The notes under the pieces were generated by a model, which made no database searches, was not told where the DNA came from, and saw only the letters and a list, made by a program, of their open reading frames with translations. Below are positions 12,390 through 24,479 of a stretch of DNA of 64,000 nucleotides, in pieces. Made by a program: the position numbers and the translations under genes. The DNA comes from Laguncularia racemosa. Taxonomy: Eukaryota > Streptophyta > Magnoliopsida > Myrtales > Combretaceae. The stretch covers positions 992,001 through 1,056,000 of the forward strand of contig JBBMOL010000180.1 of NCBI GenBank assembly GCA_037954665.1, given 5' to 3'. Position 1 is the first letter of the stretch. Each line of letters opens with the position of its first letter.

Positions 12390-15300
12390 CATATTGCCCA
12401 AAACAACATTTCGAAACCTTAGATAATTGACTTTGGAGCTTTTAATCACATGACCGGAGACATCAACATTCTTAAAAACTACCGCCCATGCACTAGTCAC
12501 TCTACTGTACAAATAACTGATGGCTTTTTGTCACCAATGGCAGGGATCAAATCAATCCAATTGACAGAGGATTTTCATCTTTTCTTTGTCCTTTATGTTC
12601 CTAAACTGAATTGCAATCTATTCACAATTAGTAAAATTACTTGTGACTTGAAATGTGTAACTAAGTTTATTCAAATCTTTGTGATTTTCAGGCAGTGGAT
12701 TCAGGGAAAGTGATTGGCAGTGCTGAGATGCGTGATGGCCTATATTTACTCAAAAGATAATGATCTCCTCAGTAGACAAGTTCATCCATCAAGTTGTGTT
12801 TTTGAGTCTAGTTCAAAGTTAGCTAAGTTTGATTGTAATTCTGTGTTTATTACAAAGTCCAATCTAATCGAGAGTCAAGTTATGTTATGGCATTATTGTC
12901 TTGGTCATCCAAACTTTAGATACATGAAAAGTTGTTTTCTCATTTGTTTTTCAATAAAAATTCCAATTCTTATCAACGTGAAATTTACGAACTTGCACAA
13001 CATATTAGACATATATTTTGGTTTGAAATACAATCCTTCACATCCCTTTTTTGTGATACATAGTGACATTTGGGGACCCTCACGAGTAAAAAATATAAAT
13101 GGGGCTTGGTGGTTTGTAACATTTATAGATGATCATACAAGAACTACTTGGACATTTCTTATGAAGGAAAAATCCGAAACAGCAACCATATTTCAATCCT
13201 TTCATTCCATGGTCTCCACTCAATTCCAAAGCAACATTCAAGTTCTTAAAATAGATAATGCCAAGGAATATTTTAATTCTGTCCTTTGTTCTTATCTTTC
13301 AAAACATGGGATCATTCATATAAGTTCATGTGTTGATACACTTCAACAAAATGGTGTTGTTGAAAGAAAAAACAGACATTTACTTGAGGTGGCCCGTACT
13401 ATTATGTTCTATAATAATGTGCCTAAACACTTTTAGGGGGAAGCCATTCTCACTGCCACATATCTCATCAATAGGATGCCTAATCGTGTCCTAAAATTCC
13501 AAAATCCTCGTCATGTCCTCATGCAAGCATACCTACATATCCGGTGTTTTTCTTCTAATCTACAATTGAAGATTTTTGGTTGCTCTTCCTTTGTTCACAT
13601 CCACCAACAGAACCGCACCAAACTTGATCCCAAAGTCCTCAAATGCATCTTCCTTGGTTATTTTTCTAATAAAAAAGGATACAAGTGTTACTTTCCAATC
13701 ACTTAAAAAATATATAATTCCATGGATGTCACCTTCTTTAAAGACCAATCTTACTTTCCCAAGTCTGACATTCAAGGGAATATCAGATTTGGGATCTCAT
13801 TCAAGACACTTAACTAAACTTTGCCCCAATTTCATTTGAACCAAATGCTATCACTTCAATTCCTACTACTGAAGTTGTCCCAATAGTTTCAAATCAACCT
13901 CAACCTGATATTAATAATCCTGAACTTTGCGTCTATATAAGGAGAAAACCAACTGAGCATATAGAGGCCACTATGTAGACCTAGGACTATCAAGAATCGG
14001 AACCAAGTCCTCCTACATCTGATAATTATAATGGTATAGATTTCTCAACTCATGACTCTTTGGTACCGATGGTTGATGACTCCAATAAACCAATTGCACA
14101 CAGAAAAGGTGTCTGAGGGTGTACTGATCATCCAATTGAACGATATGTAGCATATACGAAATTGCTACCTTCTTACAAGGCTGATGTGTCAAATGTTGAT
14201 AGTTTGTAGATTCCCAATTCTATCTAAGAGGCGCTAAAGATTCCAACATGGAAACAAGCAGTTGAGCAAGAAATTCGGGCTCTAGAAAGTAATGATACAT
14301 GGACCCTTACTAAACCCCCTCACAACAAACACCCTGTAGGTTGCAAGTGGATATTCACTGTCAAATATAAAGTAGATGGAAGTGTCGAGAGATTTAAAGC
14401 TAGGCTTGTAGCAAAGGGTTTCACACAGTTATATGGGATTAACTACCAAAAGACTTTTGCACTAGTTGCCAAACTTAATACTGTTCGAGTTTTACTCTCT
14501 CTTGTAGTGAATCAAGATAGGCCTCTATACCAACTTGATGTTAAAAATGCCTTCTTGAATGGGGATCTTGAAGAAGAGGTCTATATGGCAATACCACCGG
14601 GATATGAAAACAGTTCAAATAGCGGGTTAGTTTGCAAGTTAAAAAAATCCTTATATGGCTTAAAGCAATCCCCTCGCTCATGGTTTGATAGATTCACTAA
14701 AATTGTGATTGCAAATGGGTACCATCGGTGTCAAGTTGACTATACACTATTTGTCAAAACCAAACCTAAAGGTAAGATTGCTATTCTCATAGTATATGTA
14801 GATGATATCATCTTGACAGGTGATGATTTAAAGGAAATTATCAATCTCAAAAGGATGTTGGCAACAAAATTTGAGATTAAGGATCTCGGGACTCTTAGGT
14901 ATTTTTTAGGAATGGAGGTGACTCGGTCTAAGGAATGAATTGTCATATTTCAAAGAAAGTATGTCTTAGATCTGTTAGATGAAACTGACCTACTTGGGTG
15001 CAAATCTGCTGACACACCAATGAATTCCAATAGAAGATCGAATAGAAGTGAATGAAGCATTCCGGTTGACAAGGGAAGATATCAAAGACTTGTTGGCAAA
15101 CTTATTTATCTATCACACACAAGACTAGATATTACATACTCAGTAAGTGTAGTAAGTCAGCGCATGAATAATCTGAGTGAGGATCATTTGGAAGCAGTAA
15201 ATAGAATCTTGAGATATCCGAAGATGACTCCAGGGTATGAACTGCTATTTAAAAAATCTGAAAATCGTGAAGTAGAGATCTACACAGATGCTAGTTGGGT

Positions 15301-15700
15301 AGGAGAGTTAATTGATAGGAGGTCAACTACTGGTTACTGTTCATATGTTTGGGACAACCTTATCACTTGGAGAAACAAAAAGCAAATTGTTGTTTCATGA
15401 AGTAGTGCAGAATTAGAGTATCGTGCTCTTTGCACTAGGAATATGTGAAGGAATGTAGCTTCAAAGACTATCAAAGGAACTTAAGGTGGAGATAAAAGAC
15501 TTTATCAAGATGTTTAGTGATAGTCAATCAACCATTAGTATAGCCAAAAATCATGTGCACCACGACAGAATAAAACACATTGAAATTGATTGATATTTTA
15601 TATCAGAGAAGGTCAACAATGGGATTGTTTAGCTAAGTTATGTTCCAACAAAACTTCAGATTGCTGATCTTCTTACTAAAGCACTACCAAGAGTTAGTTT
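12390..15700 (+). pseudogene. Copia pol: protease, integrase, reverse transcriptase, RNase H (degraded)
   Basis: The protease box near 12424 reads IIDFGAFNHMTGD, where the family has D-S-G, so the active-site serine is lost. The pre-integrase box is HYCLGHPNFRYMKS (12890). The integrase core keeps HSDIWGP, KIDNAKEYF and GVVERKNRHLLE as the D-D-E acidic residues. Reverse transcriptase (14250-14938) has LDVKNAFLNGDLEEEVYM and YVDDIILTGDD. RNase H shows YTDASWVG and TTGYCSYVW, with a stop at the usual arginine before SSAE. Multiple stops and frame changes prevent expression of a polyprotein. Confidence 0.88.
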
Positions 15701-15750
15701 TGATAAATTGAATTCCAAGCTAGGCTTATATAATATATATAATCTAGCTT

Positions 15751-15759
15751 GAGGGAGAG
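15751..15759 (+). other. Copia polypurine tract
   Basis: GAGGGAGAG abuts the first base of the 3' LTR and is the expected primer for plus-strand synthesis. Confidence 0.8.
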
Positions 15760-15981
15760 TGTAGAAAAGATTCCAATTTTTATTTATTTAGAGAATTAGT
15801 TATTGTTTCTTTATTTAGATTAGATGTTTTTTCAGATATTGTATAGTTTTTTATTTTGTTGAGATTTTCAATTAAAAGGAAATTTGGTTTTCTTTTTTAT
15901 AAATTGGTATGTCAGCATCTCAGGATATATATATTAGAATGTATATATATTTTTTAAATAAGAAAAACATAGTTTTCTTCA
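15760..15981 (+). repeat. Copia 3' LTR
   Basis: This is the copy of the 5' LTR. Most differences are C-to-T or G-to-A, as expected from decay of methylated repeats. Confidence 0.93.
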
Positions 15982-15986
15982 TTACC
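15982..15986. other. Copia target-site duplication, right (TTACC)
   Basis: This is the second copy of the 5-bp duplication. Reading across it restores the LINE ORF1 frame. Confidence 0.9.
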
Positions 15987-16499
15987 CTTAAAAAATTACA
16001 ATGAGCACCACCCCTCGACTTAATGGAATCAACCTCCAACACCATTCCTTGTTAACGCTCCTAACTTGCTAGCATTTCCAGTAGACAAATGATTCAAGTA
16101 AAAGTCCATGGATCTGAATCCAAAGGACAACACCATCCAATATGTATCCTCTTTTCAGAAACCCACTCTCCATTCCTCCATGGCCAAGCAATGGCCCATA
16201 ACAACCCATGGCCCTTCATATAGAATATCTTGTGCTGTTTCGCAGAAGTCAAACACAAACAGGAATAGATTAGGTCCTAGCCCAAATTTTTTTACTGAAC
16301 CATACTCCTTCCATGCTTTCTGTAACACATTCATCACACCATTTTTGTTTAGGGATTTTTCTGCGATAATTTTTCCAATCATTAGAAATTCATCCTCATT
16401 TATTAACTCAACATTCTCTTCCAAGTCCACGCTATCTGAAATTCCATCAGACTGGATGGAACATAATGGAGCCATTTCCGAGCTACCCATAGCGTCCAT

Positions 16500-17100
16500 A
16501 TTATTGCAATTTGGAACAACTGACAAAACACAAATCAATGTAGAACAAAGAAGACAACAAGAAATGGCAATATATTATGTAATTATATTCTATAGTATAG
16601 TATTCGCAAGACTCAGCAGTAGGGAAGGATTAATCGGAATTGATCCAGGAAGAAAAAAAAAAAAACTGATATAACACGAGCAAATATGACAAAACAAGAT
16701 TTAACAGACTACATGGCCAGGAAAAGGTGCAATTGACTCTAATATTCACAGGACAAAACGACTCAAAGTAAGGGCACACAGAAAATTGAACAGAAGTCTA
16801 CTCAACGGAGAAACAAATAACACAATACAAAAGCCATCGGAATAGGATCTTACTCGGATCTTCACGCCATATCAGTAATATAATGCAAAACAAAGTAGCG
16901 CACAATGAATAAGCAAATAATAAAAGGATGAAAGAAATAAGCTAATGAAGAAAATAGATGCAAGAAGACGTGCATGAAGGAAGTTATTGAAAGAAAAAAA
17001 TCTAATAACAAACTTATAACAACCACAAGAAGTAGGGAGCACTCTCAAATTTGAGAGGATTTTCTCTCGCTAGAAAGAAGAGAGAGGAGCCTTGCCAAAC
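16500..17100 (-). other. Putative 5' UTR of the LINE
   Basis: This 600-bp stretch precedes ORF1 on the minus strand. It contains an A-rich run near 16651-16665 and a purine-rich box (GAAAGAAGAGAGAGGAGC, 17073-17090) close to the inferred 5' end. No coding frame is convincing. The length fits a near full-length LINE rather than the usual 5'-truncated copy. Confidence 0.5.
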
Positions 17101-18064
17101 ACCCTTGCGTTCTTATTTTTCTATCCCAATAACAAATTGCTGCTGCACGTATGAATTCTTCAAATCACTTTACGCGGGACAAATTGATTTACCCAATCAT
17201 TTCAATTAAAAAATTCCAAATTCCTTGTTCTGATAGGTTTTTATTTTCCCTTTTTCTTTTTTACATCACAATTAGCCTTACAAGGCCATTCCTTCATTCG
17301 TAATTTCAGTCACTTAAGCTCAAGATTCAACCACCGTTGGTATTTAGGATTCGTAACTTAACACAACAAGGCTTTACTTAGTTTTTTTCTCATGTTCAAG
17401 TCATTCACAATGCTTTTTATTATAATAAACACGCTTATAAAATATGCATTTTAACAAAGATAAAAAGGTGAGAGGCTTAAAGAAAAAACTACATGTTTGG
17501 CACGTGTCTTATCAAATTAAAAATGAATATTTGATGTGCATGCATATTAAAATTTTTGCTAAATTATTGTTGGACATATTAATTTTAAGATTTTCCCTAG
17601 AGGGTCACCAATTCCCAAATCAAAATCTGCACAAATACAAAACTTCACATTAATGCAAAACTAAATTTAAATCCGCCTATCGATTGATCTGCATATAATC
17701 TACCATATCAAAAATTGTGGAGGGGATAGGTTGACCAAGCACCAAGTATTAGAAACAAGCTATTGGTTTTTAATGAAAGTCTAAAATGCCAAACTGCAAG
17801 GAACCTAATTTTCCAAAAGTGGTTTTTTCTCTTCTTTAAATGGCCTGGAAAAACAATCGGGTAACTGAAAGTGACAGAATTATATTTGTTATATGTCATC
17901 AAACCCAATTCTCATTTCACTAAACTAACCCAACAAATTTGAAAATGGAGGCAACAAAGCAGAAAACACCAAATTATGGAGGTCTTTGACGAAGTACACT
18001 CCATCACTCACAATCTTATTAACCCCCATAATCCCCACACAGACGTGGGAATTCTTCAACAAGA
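17101..18064. repeat. 3' flank of reductase gene A (duplicated)
   Basis: This flank aligns with 52451-53376 of copy B from the LINE junction to the stop codon. A stretch of about 75 bp near 17145-17220 is absent from copy B. The first 300 bp downstream of the stop must hold the 3' UTR, but no clear polyadenylation signal can be singled out in this AT-rich DNA. No other gene is visible. Confidence 0.65.
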
Positions 18065-21000
18065 TCAAGCAAACAGGTCAATACCCCACCACTTGGTGGA
18101 AGGCAGATTAGTTCTATAATTCCGGTCTAAGCTCGCAATCATGTCCATGTCCTCTTTTGTCAGCTCAAAATCAAAGACTTCAAAATTCTGACGTAGTCTC
18201 TCCAATTTCGATGATTTTGGAATAAGAACTATATTCCGCTGAATGCCCCAGCGAAGAACAATTTGCGCCACCGTCTTCTTGTACTTATCAGCCAGACCCT
18301 TCAATTAGAGGCTAGGATTTAGAAAATGTTTATAGAGCAGCACAGGTAAAACAGTTAATAAAAGAAAGGCTTGTCAAGTAAAAGGAGTATTTTACCTTAA
18401 TAACTGGATCATCCAAGCACGACACGGTCTCAAACCATTCAATGTTGGCTGCAGCACCTCCAAGAGGAGTGTGAGCTGTTACGACTATTCCATGCTTCTG
18501 ACAGAATTTCACCAGGGAATCACGTTGGAAGTAAGGGTGTGTTTCAAACTGGTTGACAGCAGGCTTCACTTTGGCGTAGGAAAGACAATCTCTGGTTAGA
18601 AAGATGTCATAGTTGCTGCATAGAATTTCAACGTTAGAGAAGTTTTCCATGTTCACACATTTTGTAGGATTTGTTAACAAGTAAGAGGGATGGGCAAATG
18701 CAAATCTAACAGCGTTGATTGTTAGAGACATGGAGGCATAGTTTTACCAAACGTGGTCAGACATTAGCCAACCCCACAAAGCAACAGATATTTGAATATA
18801 TAATTCCAAGTGGGTTTCATGCTCCATCCCTCACCAGGATGGAATCCAACATGCTTCCCGAATGAAAATCACTGTCAATCTTACAAGGAAAGGAATTTCT
18901 TAGCAATGTTCAGCTAGATAGATATAATCAGCTGTGAATTTTACTCCTACAACTTTTACATTATGTAGACAATGCTATTGGCTCTAACTTTTGCAATCAG
19001 TTTCTTGCAGCTTTGCTAACTGCCAAGTCGAATCCAGCAGGTGTTATCAAATCTTCCAACTCAGCCTCCATCTTTGAAATCAAGCATCAGCCAATTTTAC
19101 TATTTTATTACCGCTTTTTAAAGATTTGGAGGTATAAACATTTAATATTGAATATAAGACTAAATGCATATGAAGAAAACATAAGGGGATGTATTTGCAA
19201 TTTACCCAACTTACTAAATAATTGACCTCTTGAAATGAATATGTCAGCATAATCCACACATTTTTCTCACAGGGTGAGCTCTACTTATCTACAACTGAAA
19301 CATATTATTAAGGTCGACTGCTTCACCTCTGAATAGGAAATATAAAATCAACCAGTAAGGCTACAGAGGTATTGATATGGTGAAAGCATATGGAATATAT
19401 CTAGGACTCTCATTGGAATTGACAAATTGTGAAGCAAATTTCTCTTGGTTGGTGTTGAGGATGACATGAAGTTGGACTTACTGGAAAGCTCTAATAGTCA
19501 GCACTTCCCATGATACATTACCTGTTCAATGTCTCTGGTCTAGTAAATATGGTAAAATGGATGGAGGATGATGCCTCCCTGATGTTACAACTACTTACTT
19601 AGGTACATGTCTTAAAAGTATTTGAGAAAAAACATAAATGTACCAAATTCATCGACTATGATGTTGACTATACAAGATGAATTCAGTTTTTGCTTATTCA
19701 TTGAAGAAAAAATAGAATGCTAGCTTTAAAAAAGTAAGAAGACATGCAAATGCAAAGGTTTCCATACCTGACCCCAATGCTACGAACCAAACCCATTGAA
19801 ACAAGACTTTCCATGTCATGCCAGGTGGATTCCAACGATATACTTGTGTCTATGTCCAGTACGCCATCATCACCCAAAGCACTGCCAGTTGTGCCAACTC
19901 CTGTATGAACATGCCACCAACAAACTTAGCAGGCCTTTTTTTGGTGTTAAACGGATAAATTGCACGAAGGGTACTGAATTAATTTGACAGTTTTTAATTT
20001 AGGTAAAGTTTCATCTAACTGGATTAACTTAGAGAAGCAATAAGCCAAAGCAGCTAGGTATCAATCAGCTAGATGAATCCAGCTATGTGAACACTTCTGT
20101 ACAAATAGGATCAACTACCCTACCGCTATCCTTAGGGTGATCAGAAAACTAAAAGTTCTTCTCTACGGTTCCCTCCCTCCAAACTACTCTAAAACCCTTT
20201 CTTATATCATCACATCCTCTAACCAAGCATCCATAGATGTTCATAAAAAACATTTTAATGTGCATTCGTTTCTAATCTTATCTTTTGTGACATCAGCTGA
20301 CCTATATTGTTGTGCCTGCTTTCTTCTTCTACCTATGCTCCATGATACTCTGTTCACCATATGTTTCTGTCCTTGCAAAGGACCAATAAAACTTGCTTTT
20401 CGGATCTAGTGAGCTTTACTTAGCTAGTACGCTTGCATTTCATGAATTAGCTTTAGGAGCAATTAGGAAGAGTGTAACATCAAATAGGTAAGGAGAAGGT
20501 GGGTCACCAGTATGTTTAGTGGCTAATGGGAAGTGAACAAGATAGAGATCCAGATAATCGAGCCGTAGTTTATGCAGACTGTCCTTGCAGGCCTCTACAG
20601 CATGCCCATGATCAGAATTCCAAAGCTGCATTCAGGATGGATCTTTTTTGAGAATTTAGAAAAAAAAAAAAAGAAAGAAAAAAAAAATCTGTCCTTCCTT
20701 CTTCAATGCTGCAAAAGCCATAAAAGTCAAGTAACTTCACCTTGGTGGTGATGAAAAGATCCTCTCTCTTGGCAAGACCCATCTGCAATGCTTCAGAAAG
20801 CGCCCCCCCAACCTCCGCCTCATTTTTATAATCAGCTGAAGCACAGAAAAAGTAGTCAAATAACATTCTCCTTTCTATTTTGCATATACTTATCAACAGT
20901 TAAAAGTCATGACAGCAGTCCAATCCAAAATATAATAATGCGGCAACAAAATCTGGTAAGGACCATCAGCATTCGATGATGAACAGGTTAGCACTGAATC

Positions 21001-21722
21001 AGAAAGGTGAGTACTTAGTGAGATCAGATTGTGTCATCCACTGAATCAATTAGTGAAAATCCCTGACGATGAATTTGAGTTACAGCAGAACTCAAAACAA
21101 CTGTATTCGAAACAAATCAGATAGTGCTACTATCCCTGCAGCCACATCCTAGTTTTACAGCTCAGCTCATCTCCAATCCATGTACATAACCTAACATTAT
21201 ACATGATAGTTTTTCTAAATTTTCGACATTTAGGCACGGGAATGGACTTGAAATTCATAATACTTAGTGGGAGATTAGTCATATTATCACATGATGCAGT
21301 AACACCAAAATACAACAGTAAATTGAATCCCGATGAACAAGAGATTTAACTCCAGAGTAAACAGAGCGAGGCCAAGCTTAATTTCCGCTCCCGTCGGCCG
21401 TCCATGATGATCTCAATTCAACATTTTAGACAGTTCCAACAGTAAAATGAAGAGCTTTAACTAAATATGTAGACCCACAAACATTAAGCAGTATGCAAAA
21501 CATGTTTTATAATGTAAAATGAAACAAAAAAACCAGCATTTCTAGAAGGAAATCGAATCAGGGTTTCTTTTTTTGCTTGTTTAAATTACCAGCGCAATCG
21601 AAATGGCGATAACCGATCTTGATGGAGTTGAGGAGAAGGTCTTTCATTTCGTTTTTCTCCATACGCCAAACGCCCAGACCAAGCATTGGCATCTTGAATC
21701 CAGAGTTCAGCGTGATCGCCAT
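18065..21722 (-). CDS. NADP-dependent aldo-keto reductase, sorbitol-6-phosphate dehydrogenase-like (copy A)
   Basis: There are six exons on the minus strand: 21590-21722, 20741-20835, 20508-20625, 19768-19900, 18396-18615 and 18065-18298. Every intron is GT-AG. Joined length is 933 nt, giving 310 residues, exactly the size of known plant sorbitol-6-phosphate dehydrogenases and mannose-6-phosphate reductases. The catalytic tetrad is complete: D42, Y47, K76 and H107. Also seen are MLGLGVWR at 13-20, THPYFQRDSLVKFC in exon 5 and the NADP-phosphate site IPKSSKLERLRQN at 259-271. The family reduces sugar phosphates or related aldehydes in the cytosol; the true substrate is not decidable here. MAITLN was chosen as the start because it matches the family N terminus; an in-frame ATG nine codons upstream is possible. 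No frameshift or stop is present, so the gene looks functional. Confidence 0.9.
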
Positions 21723-21798
21723 TTTCAGTACAAAAAGCTCAAAATACAAAGGGGAAAACTTACACAGATAATATGCTGCTCTGCTAGCTGGTGTGCTA

Positions 21799-21806
21799 CC
21801 TATATA
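21799..21806 (-). promoter_or_regulatory. Candidate TATA box of reductase gene A
   Basis: TATATAGG on the minus strand lies about 80 bp upstream of the ATG, a usual distance allowing for a short 5' UTR. It is the only good match close to the gene. Copy B has a different box (TATAAAGG) at the same place. Confidence 0.5.
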
Positions 21807-22372
21807 CCGAAGGAGAGGAAAGGTGTGGGCTTTGGGTTTATCTATTCTGACGTGTAATTCCTTGTCTTTTTGCGATTGACACGCAAATCCTACGTAGATC
21901 CACGTCTTTCATGATATTTCACTATAAACGATGAATATGCTGACCGAAAGGTTGACTTTAGAATTTTCCTTAATTGTTTTGGATCTTACCCTAGGCCTTA
22001 TTTTATTTGTGTATAATTTATATTTAATTTGTATAAATGTAATGTTAGTGCAGTGGTAAGGATGTAAAATTCGAAGCTGCAGGTTCTTTCTTGAGGTTTT
22101 TATCATTGTGGGGCCCACGTGTGTCTCATTAAAATGAAATACTGAAAACAAGCATAATATCACGCCTGGATTGCATCGAATCTCCGACTTCTTGGTATTC
22201 TTTCCCGTTACGCTTTCAGTGTCGGGCCCACACGTTTCACAATAAAAAAGTTGCGAAAACGAGCACAATGGCTCCCTGGAATGTATCGAGCCACCATCCA
22301 CTTACTAATAGGAATCTATTAAAATAATATTTTTTATTTAAAATTATCTACAATAAAATAATTAATAAAAAT
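21807..22372. other. Upstream region of gene A with a tandem GGGCCCAC duplication
   Basis: Up to about 22020 the sequence still aligns with copy B upstream DNA. Beyond that it is unique. Two diverged units of about 80 bp (22110-22190 and 22221-22300) share GGGCCCAC, then a run like AAAACRAGCAYAAT, CCTGGA and ATCGA. GTGGGGCCCACGTG at 22110-22123 is palindromic at its core and contains CACGTG. GGGCCCA motifs are known TCP-type sites in plant promoters; activity here is inference. Confidence 0.5.
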
Positions 22373-22446
22373 ATAGACTCAAAATGCATTTTTAGTTAAG
22401 TCAAAATTAGTTTAATTGAAGACACATTCTAAAAATATACCTTCAA
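22373..22446 (+). repeat. MULE A left terminal inverted repeat
   Basis: The first 37 bp pair without gaps with the reverse complement of 46650-46686. There are 26 identities, and all 11 mismatches are transitions. Inward similarity continues for roughly 35 bp more with one gap. Confidence 0.75.
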
Positions 22447-24479
22447 TATAATGTATTGAAAATGCATTTTGAATATGCATATTTAGTATAAAGTATCTAA
22501 ATTTTGAAAAAATTAAAAAAAATTATAAATTTTAAATCAATATTTAAAATTTTCAAATTTATAAAAATTATTTAATAATTATTTTTTTGTTACTCTTATG
22601 AAAATTTATAAATTTTTTAAAAACAAAATTGAAAAAAAATTATTATGAGAAAATTTATCGTTGAAAAGAAAATGTATGAAAAATTATATAAAGAAAATGT
22701 AAAGAAAATTAATGAAAAATTCGTGAAAAAAAATATTGAAAAAATTTAGAAAAAAATGTTAACAAAATGTAAAAGCATAGATATAAAAATAAAAAAAAAA
22801 ATTTATTAAAATTTTTAATAAATTTAAAAATTTTAAATAGTAAATCACAAATAATAATATTTTTTTAATTTTTTAAAAATAAGAAAATTTTAAAAAGGAG
22901 AAAATATGAAGAAATTATGAAAAATTAATATAAATTCAAAAAAATTAGAAAAAATAAATTTAAATTAAAAAAAATATTTTTTAATTTAATTAAAAAATTA
23001 GTAAAAAAATAAAATTTAGTAATTAAAATATAAATTTAAGAAAATTCAACCTTTTATTTAAAAAAATATAAAAATATTTTATCATTAACGGTTTTTTTAG
23101 GCTTCTTTAACTATCACTAAGAATAAATTATTTATAATTAGATAGATACATATGAAAACAAAGATATTAAGTATAATAAACTATTTTTTATCTTTGAGAT
23201 AATTGTGCTTTGATTAAATTATTCAGCAATTGAAATGAGAAAGAATTATTCATGGTAAAACTAAAAACTACAAACCCAAGTTGCATACTGTAGTAATTAT
23301 CAAATTTTGTAATCTCGAACTTCATATAAATCATAATTTCACATGTGAATTGAAAGCTCCATCAAAAGGTGTATAATTAAAAAAAAAAGGCGTATAATTC
23401 AAAAAAAGGCTATGTAATTAAGGAGAAATCATATGTGAAATGGTGAAGAGTAATAAGAATTAAGTACTTAACATTAAATGGAAGAAAAATTGGAAAAACT
23501 AGCAAAACTTGTATATACATGAGTCACAAATGTCGATGAAAAATTTACATGTCAAATGAGATAAAATAATATGATATCCCCTATTATTCCTTCTCCCACT
23601 AAACTGTCATGCAAGTTGCAAAAAATGCGTTTGCATGCTTTCTAATTGACTTTAAATCTAAAGCAACTGGAGTTTTGTGACTCTGTGTTAGATGGTGCTA
23701 GGAGGCATCGTCGAAGTCATAAAGAGGCACTAGACTCCAATTTGTAGCATGCTGTGAAGATTTACCTTAATACATTGCTTGTTTACTTGGGCATCTCTTC
23801 TACAAAGCTAATGGTGTAGGGAAAGGACTACTAATGGAATGACAATGTGGTATGACATAAGTGCTAGGTAATGGGGCTGAGTTGTCGTCTATCTCATCGA
23901 TATTAAGTGGGAGCTATTAGGCCTATGCTGCATATTCCTATAGTTGAGCTAGGTTACAGGGTTGTTTAAGTCTCCCGATCTTACGACATATAGGAATTAG
24001 CTTTAGCATGTTGCACTTCTACCTTAAACTCAAGGCCTTGATCTTGGTGAGCTTGTGCATACAGTGTCACCCTCTTGTGATCATGTATAAAGTGAAAACC
24101 ATGATCAGTTAGAGTAATAGTTGTAACATAATTTAGGGATAAGCGAATTTTCTAGAACATATCAGCCTGCATGAACAAAGTGTTGTAAAATGAATTAGTA
24201 TTGGATATGCAATGTATCACCTAATTAGTGTTGATGTTTGACTTATTAGATATCTAAGAACTGCTCTTGTACGTCCTATATATTGACGATTGATAAATCT
24301 ATATCATCTCATGTATCCTTGCTAGACCCCACGAGGGCCCTATAGGTGAACTAGCAAAGTTAAACTTTTGTCCCATATGGCTATGTAAGGTATATGTTGT
24401 ACTAGCCAATTTGCATCAACCCTCCTACATGAGTCATTTTAATGGAGCTCGGGTTGTGTGTTAACATCCTGTAGAATAT
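22447..24479. other. MULE A left interior: AT-rich subterminal DNA and decayed C-terminal coding part
   Basis: 22447-23100 is extremely AT-rich with A and T runs and no coding content. 23100-24479 has more balanced composition. It probably holds the decayed C-terminal region and 3' part of the PMD frame, by position relative to MULE B. I could not follow a protein match in it. Confidence 0.4.

Larger units (their letters stand above)
10975..15981 (+). mobile_element. Ty1/Copia LTR retrotransposon inserted in the LINE
   Basis: The element is 5,007 bp long with near-identical 223 and 222-bp LTRs starting TG and ending CA. TTACC is duplicated on both sides (10970-10974 and 15982-15986). A primer-binding site directly follows the left LTR and a purine tract directly precedes the right one. 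Internal order is gag, protease, integrase, reverse transcriptase, RNase H, as in Copia. Small size and short LTRs resemble the Ale/Retrofit group (inference). Stops and a protease active-site change make it non-autonomous. LTRs differ at roughly 8 percent of positions by eye, mostly transitions. Confidence 0.95.
10156..16499 (-). pseudogene. LINE ORF1 (DUF4283 plus zinc knuckle), interrupted by Copia
   Basis: The N-terminal part (about 16499 down to 16155) has the DUF4283 pattern of plant LINE ORF1: GKIIAEKSLNKNGVMNVLQKAW, then NLFLFVFDF and EGPWVVMGH. After the Copia insertion it resumes at 10969 with RVKVYCKKPLKTGAWV and a knuckle ending FKCRRLGHTMKQC. The first cysteine of the CX2CX4HX4C knuckle is tyrosine here (YFKC). 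Reading across the Copia target site keeps the frame, giving ...NFLRV/RVKV..., so the frame was continuous before the insertion. Further downstream (10449-10156) a shifted frame carries the variable C-terminal part. The likely role was RNA binding and ribonucleoprotein assembly. Confidence 0.75.
5518..17100 (-). mobile_element. L1-type plant LINE (non-LTR retrotransposon), split by a Copia element
   Basis: The element lies on the minus strand. It has a 13-base T run at its plus-strand left edge (the poly(A) tail), ORF2 (9841 down to 5557) and ORF1 (about 16499 down to 10156). A Copia element at 10975-15981 sits inside ORF1; without it the LINE is about 6.6 kb, a normal size. The left edge is set by the T run. 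The right edge is set by where similarity with the uninterrupted copy B flank resumes (around GCGTTCTTA, 17105 and 52462). A target-site duplication could not be fixed. Reading frames contain stops, so the element is dead. Confidence 0.85.

Noticed and set aside
22447..23100. Extreme AT-rich tract as a matrix attachment region or replication origin
   Set aside because: It lies inside MULE A just behind the terminal repeat, and similar AT-rich DNA occurs at the other end. Transposon subterminal DNA is the simpler explanation.
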